Origin: Auanema rhodensis
Lineage: Eukaryota; Nematoda; Chromadorea; Rhabditida; Rhabditidae
Length of the DNA stretch: 64,000 nucleotides
Assembly: GCA_964057225.1 (NCBI GenBank)
Contig: OZ059896.1
Location: 16,318,501 to 16,382,500, forward strand
Direction of reading: 5' to 3'
The position numbers and the translations under genes were made by a program. Shown in pieces: positions 63,819-64,000 of the stretch. Below the pieces are notes generated by a model that saw nothing but the letters and a program-made list of their open reading frames with translations, searched no databases and was not told where the DNA came from. Every line of letters starts with the position of its first letter. Position 1 is the stretch's first letter.

Positions 63819-64000
63819 ATGAACTTCCCAGAGTAAGTATCTTAATTTTAAACTGTTTTTCAACATTTTATTATAGTGAGGATGGGGTTGAAGATATTTT
63901 CAACAGCATAAATTATGATGCTTTTGGCATCGATGATCACCATAGTCCATTAGAGCATGATCATTCATTACAGGTTTTTATTTGATTATTATATTTCGTT
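63819..64000 (+). CDS. start of an unidentified gene (runs off window)
   Basis: Exon 1, 63819-63832, encodes MNFP plus a split codon; donor GTAAGT. Exon 2, 63877-63973 (acceptor TTATTATAG, donor after TTACAG), gives an acidic, His/Asp-rich stretch, D-E-D-G-V-E-D-I-F-N-S-I-N-Y-D-A-F-G-I-D-D. No family recognised from 38 residues; the rest lies beyond the right edge. Confidence 0.6.

Overview
The window is a piece of a nematode nuclear genome. The evidence is AT-rich DNA with many 45-65 nt GT-AG introns, an E2 enzyme almost identical to the C. elegans let-70 product as I know it, a flp-9-type neuropeptide precursor (two KPSFVRFG copies), an innexin, a family GT92 glycosyltransferase and a U5 snRNA of the C. 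elegans type. I cannot name the species. The 5S array pairs 5S with U4 snRNA, not with the SL1 RNA gene as in C. elegans, so a close Caenorhabditis relative is unlikely.

Layout. 1-7542 (minus): one open frame running off the left edge, a retroelement polyprotein in the order gag - envelope-like glycoprotein - protease - RT - RNase H. 7866-8399 (plus): a small unknown two-exon gene antisense to the element's upstream side. 8400-9766: non-coding flank with a possible primer-binding site/LTR. 9767-13777: nine 471-bp tandem units, each with a 5S rRNA gene and a U4 snRNA gene on the plus strand; the ninth U4 is cut and joined to a decayed 5S tail. 13877-13993 (minus): a U5 snRNA gene. 14452-17066 (plus): nicotinic receptor subunit. 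17561-19371 (plus): GT92 glycosyltransferase. 19601-22842 (minus): paraplegin. 23643-24273, 24487-27038 and 27325-29460 (plus): let-70, atg-7 and a C2H2 zinc-finger gene, closely spaced. 31638-39348 (minus): flp-9 with a 7.3 kb intron. 39349-49751: gene-poor, rich in CT/GA microsatellites. 49752-53580 (plus): innexin. 55419-59863 (plus): secreted Cys-rich protein with two MAM-like modules. 60033-63194 (minus): PRMT9. 63819 to the right edge (plus): start of an unidentified gene.

Working together. The array and the U5 gene form a small nuclear RNA locus: 5S for the ribosome, U4 and U5 for the tri-snRNP. U4 and U5 share a sequence block about 45 bp upstream of their starts that is probably their common promoter element. 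let-70 (E2) and atg-7 (E1-like) are both ubiquitin-type conjugation enzymes and lie 213 bp apart. The receptor subunit, FMRFamide-like peptide and innexin are neuronal or neuromuscular genes; the last two lie in the expanded, repeat-rich part.

The strongest candidates for something new are the U4-5S linked array with its U5 neighbour, and the retroelement whose envelope-like domain sits inside one frame between gag and pol. All exon calls come from reading splice consensus and frame by eye; no alignments or searches were run.
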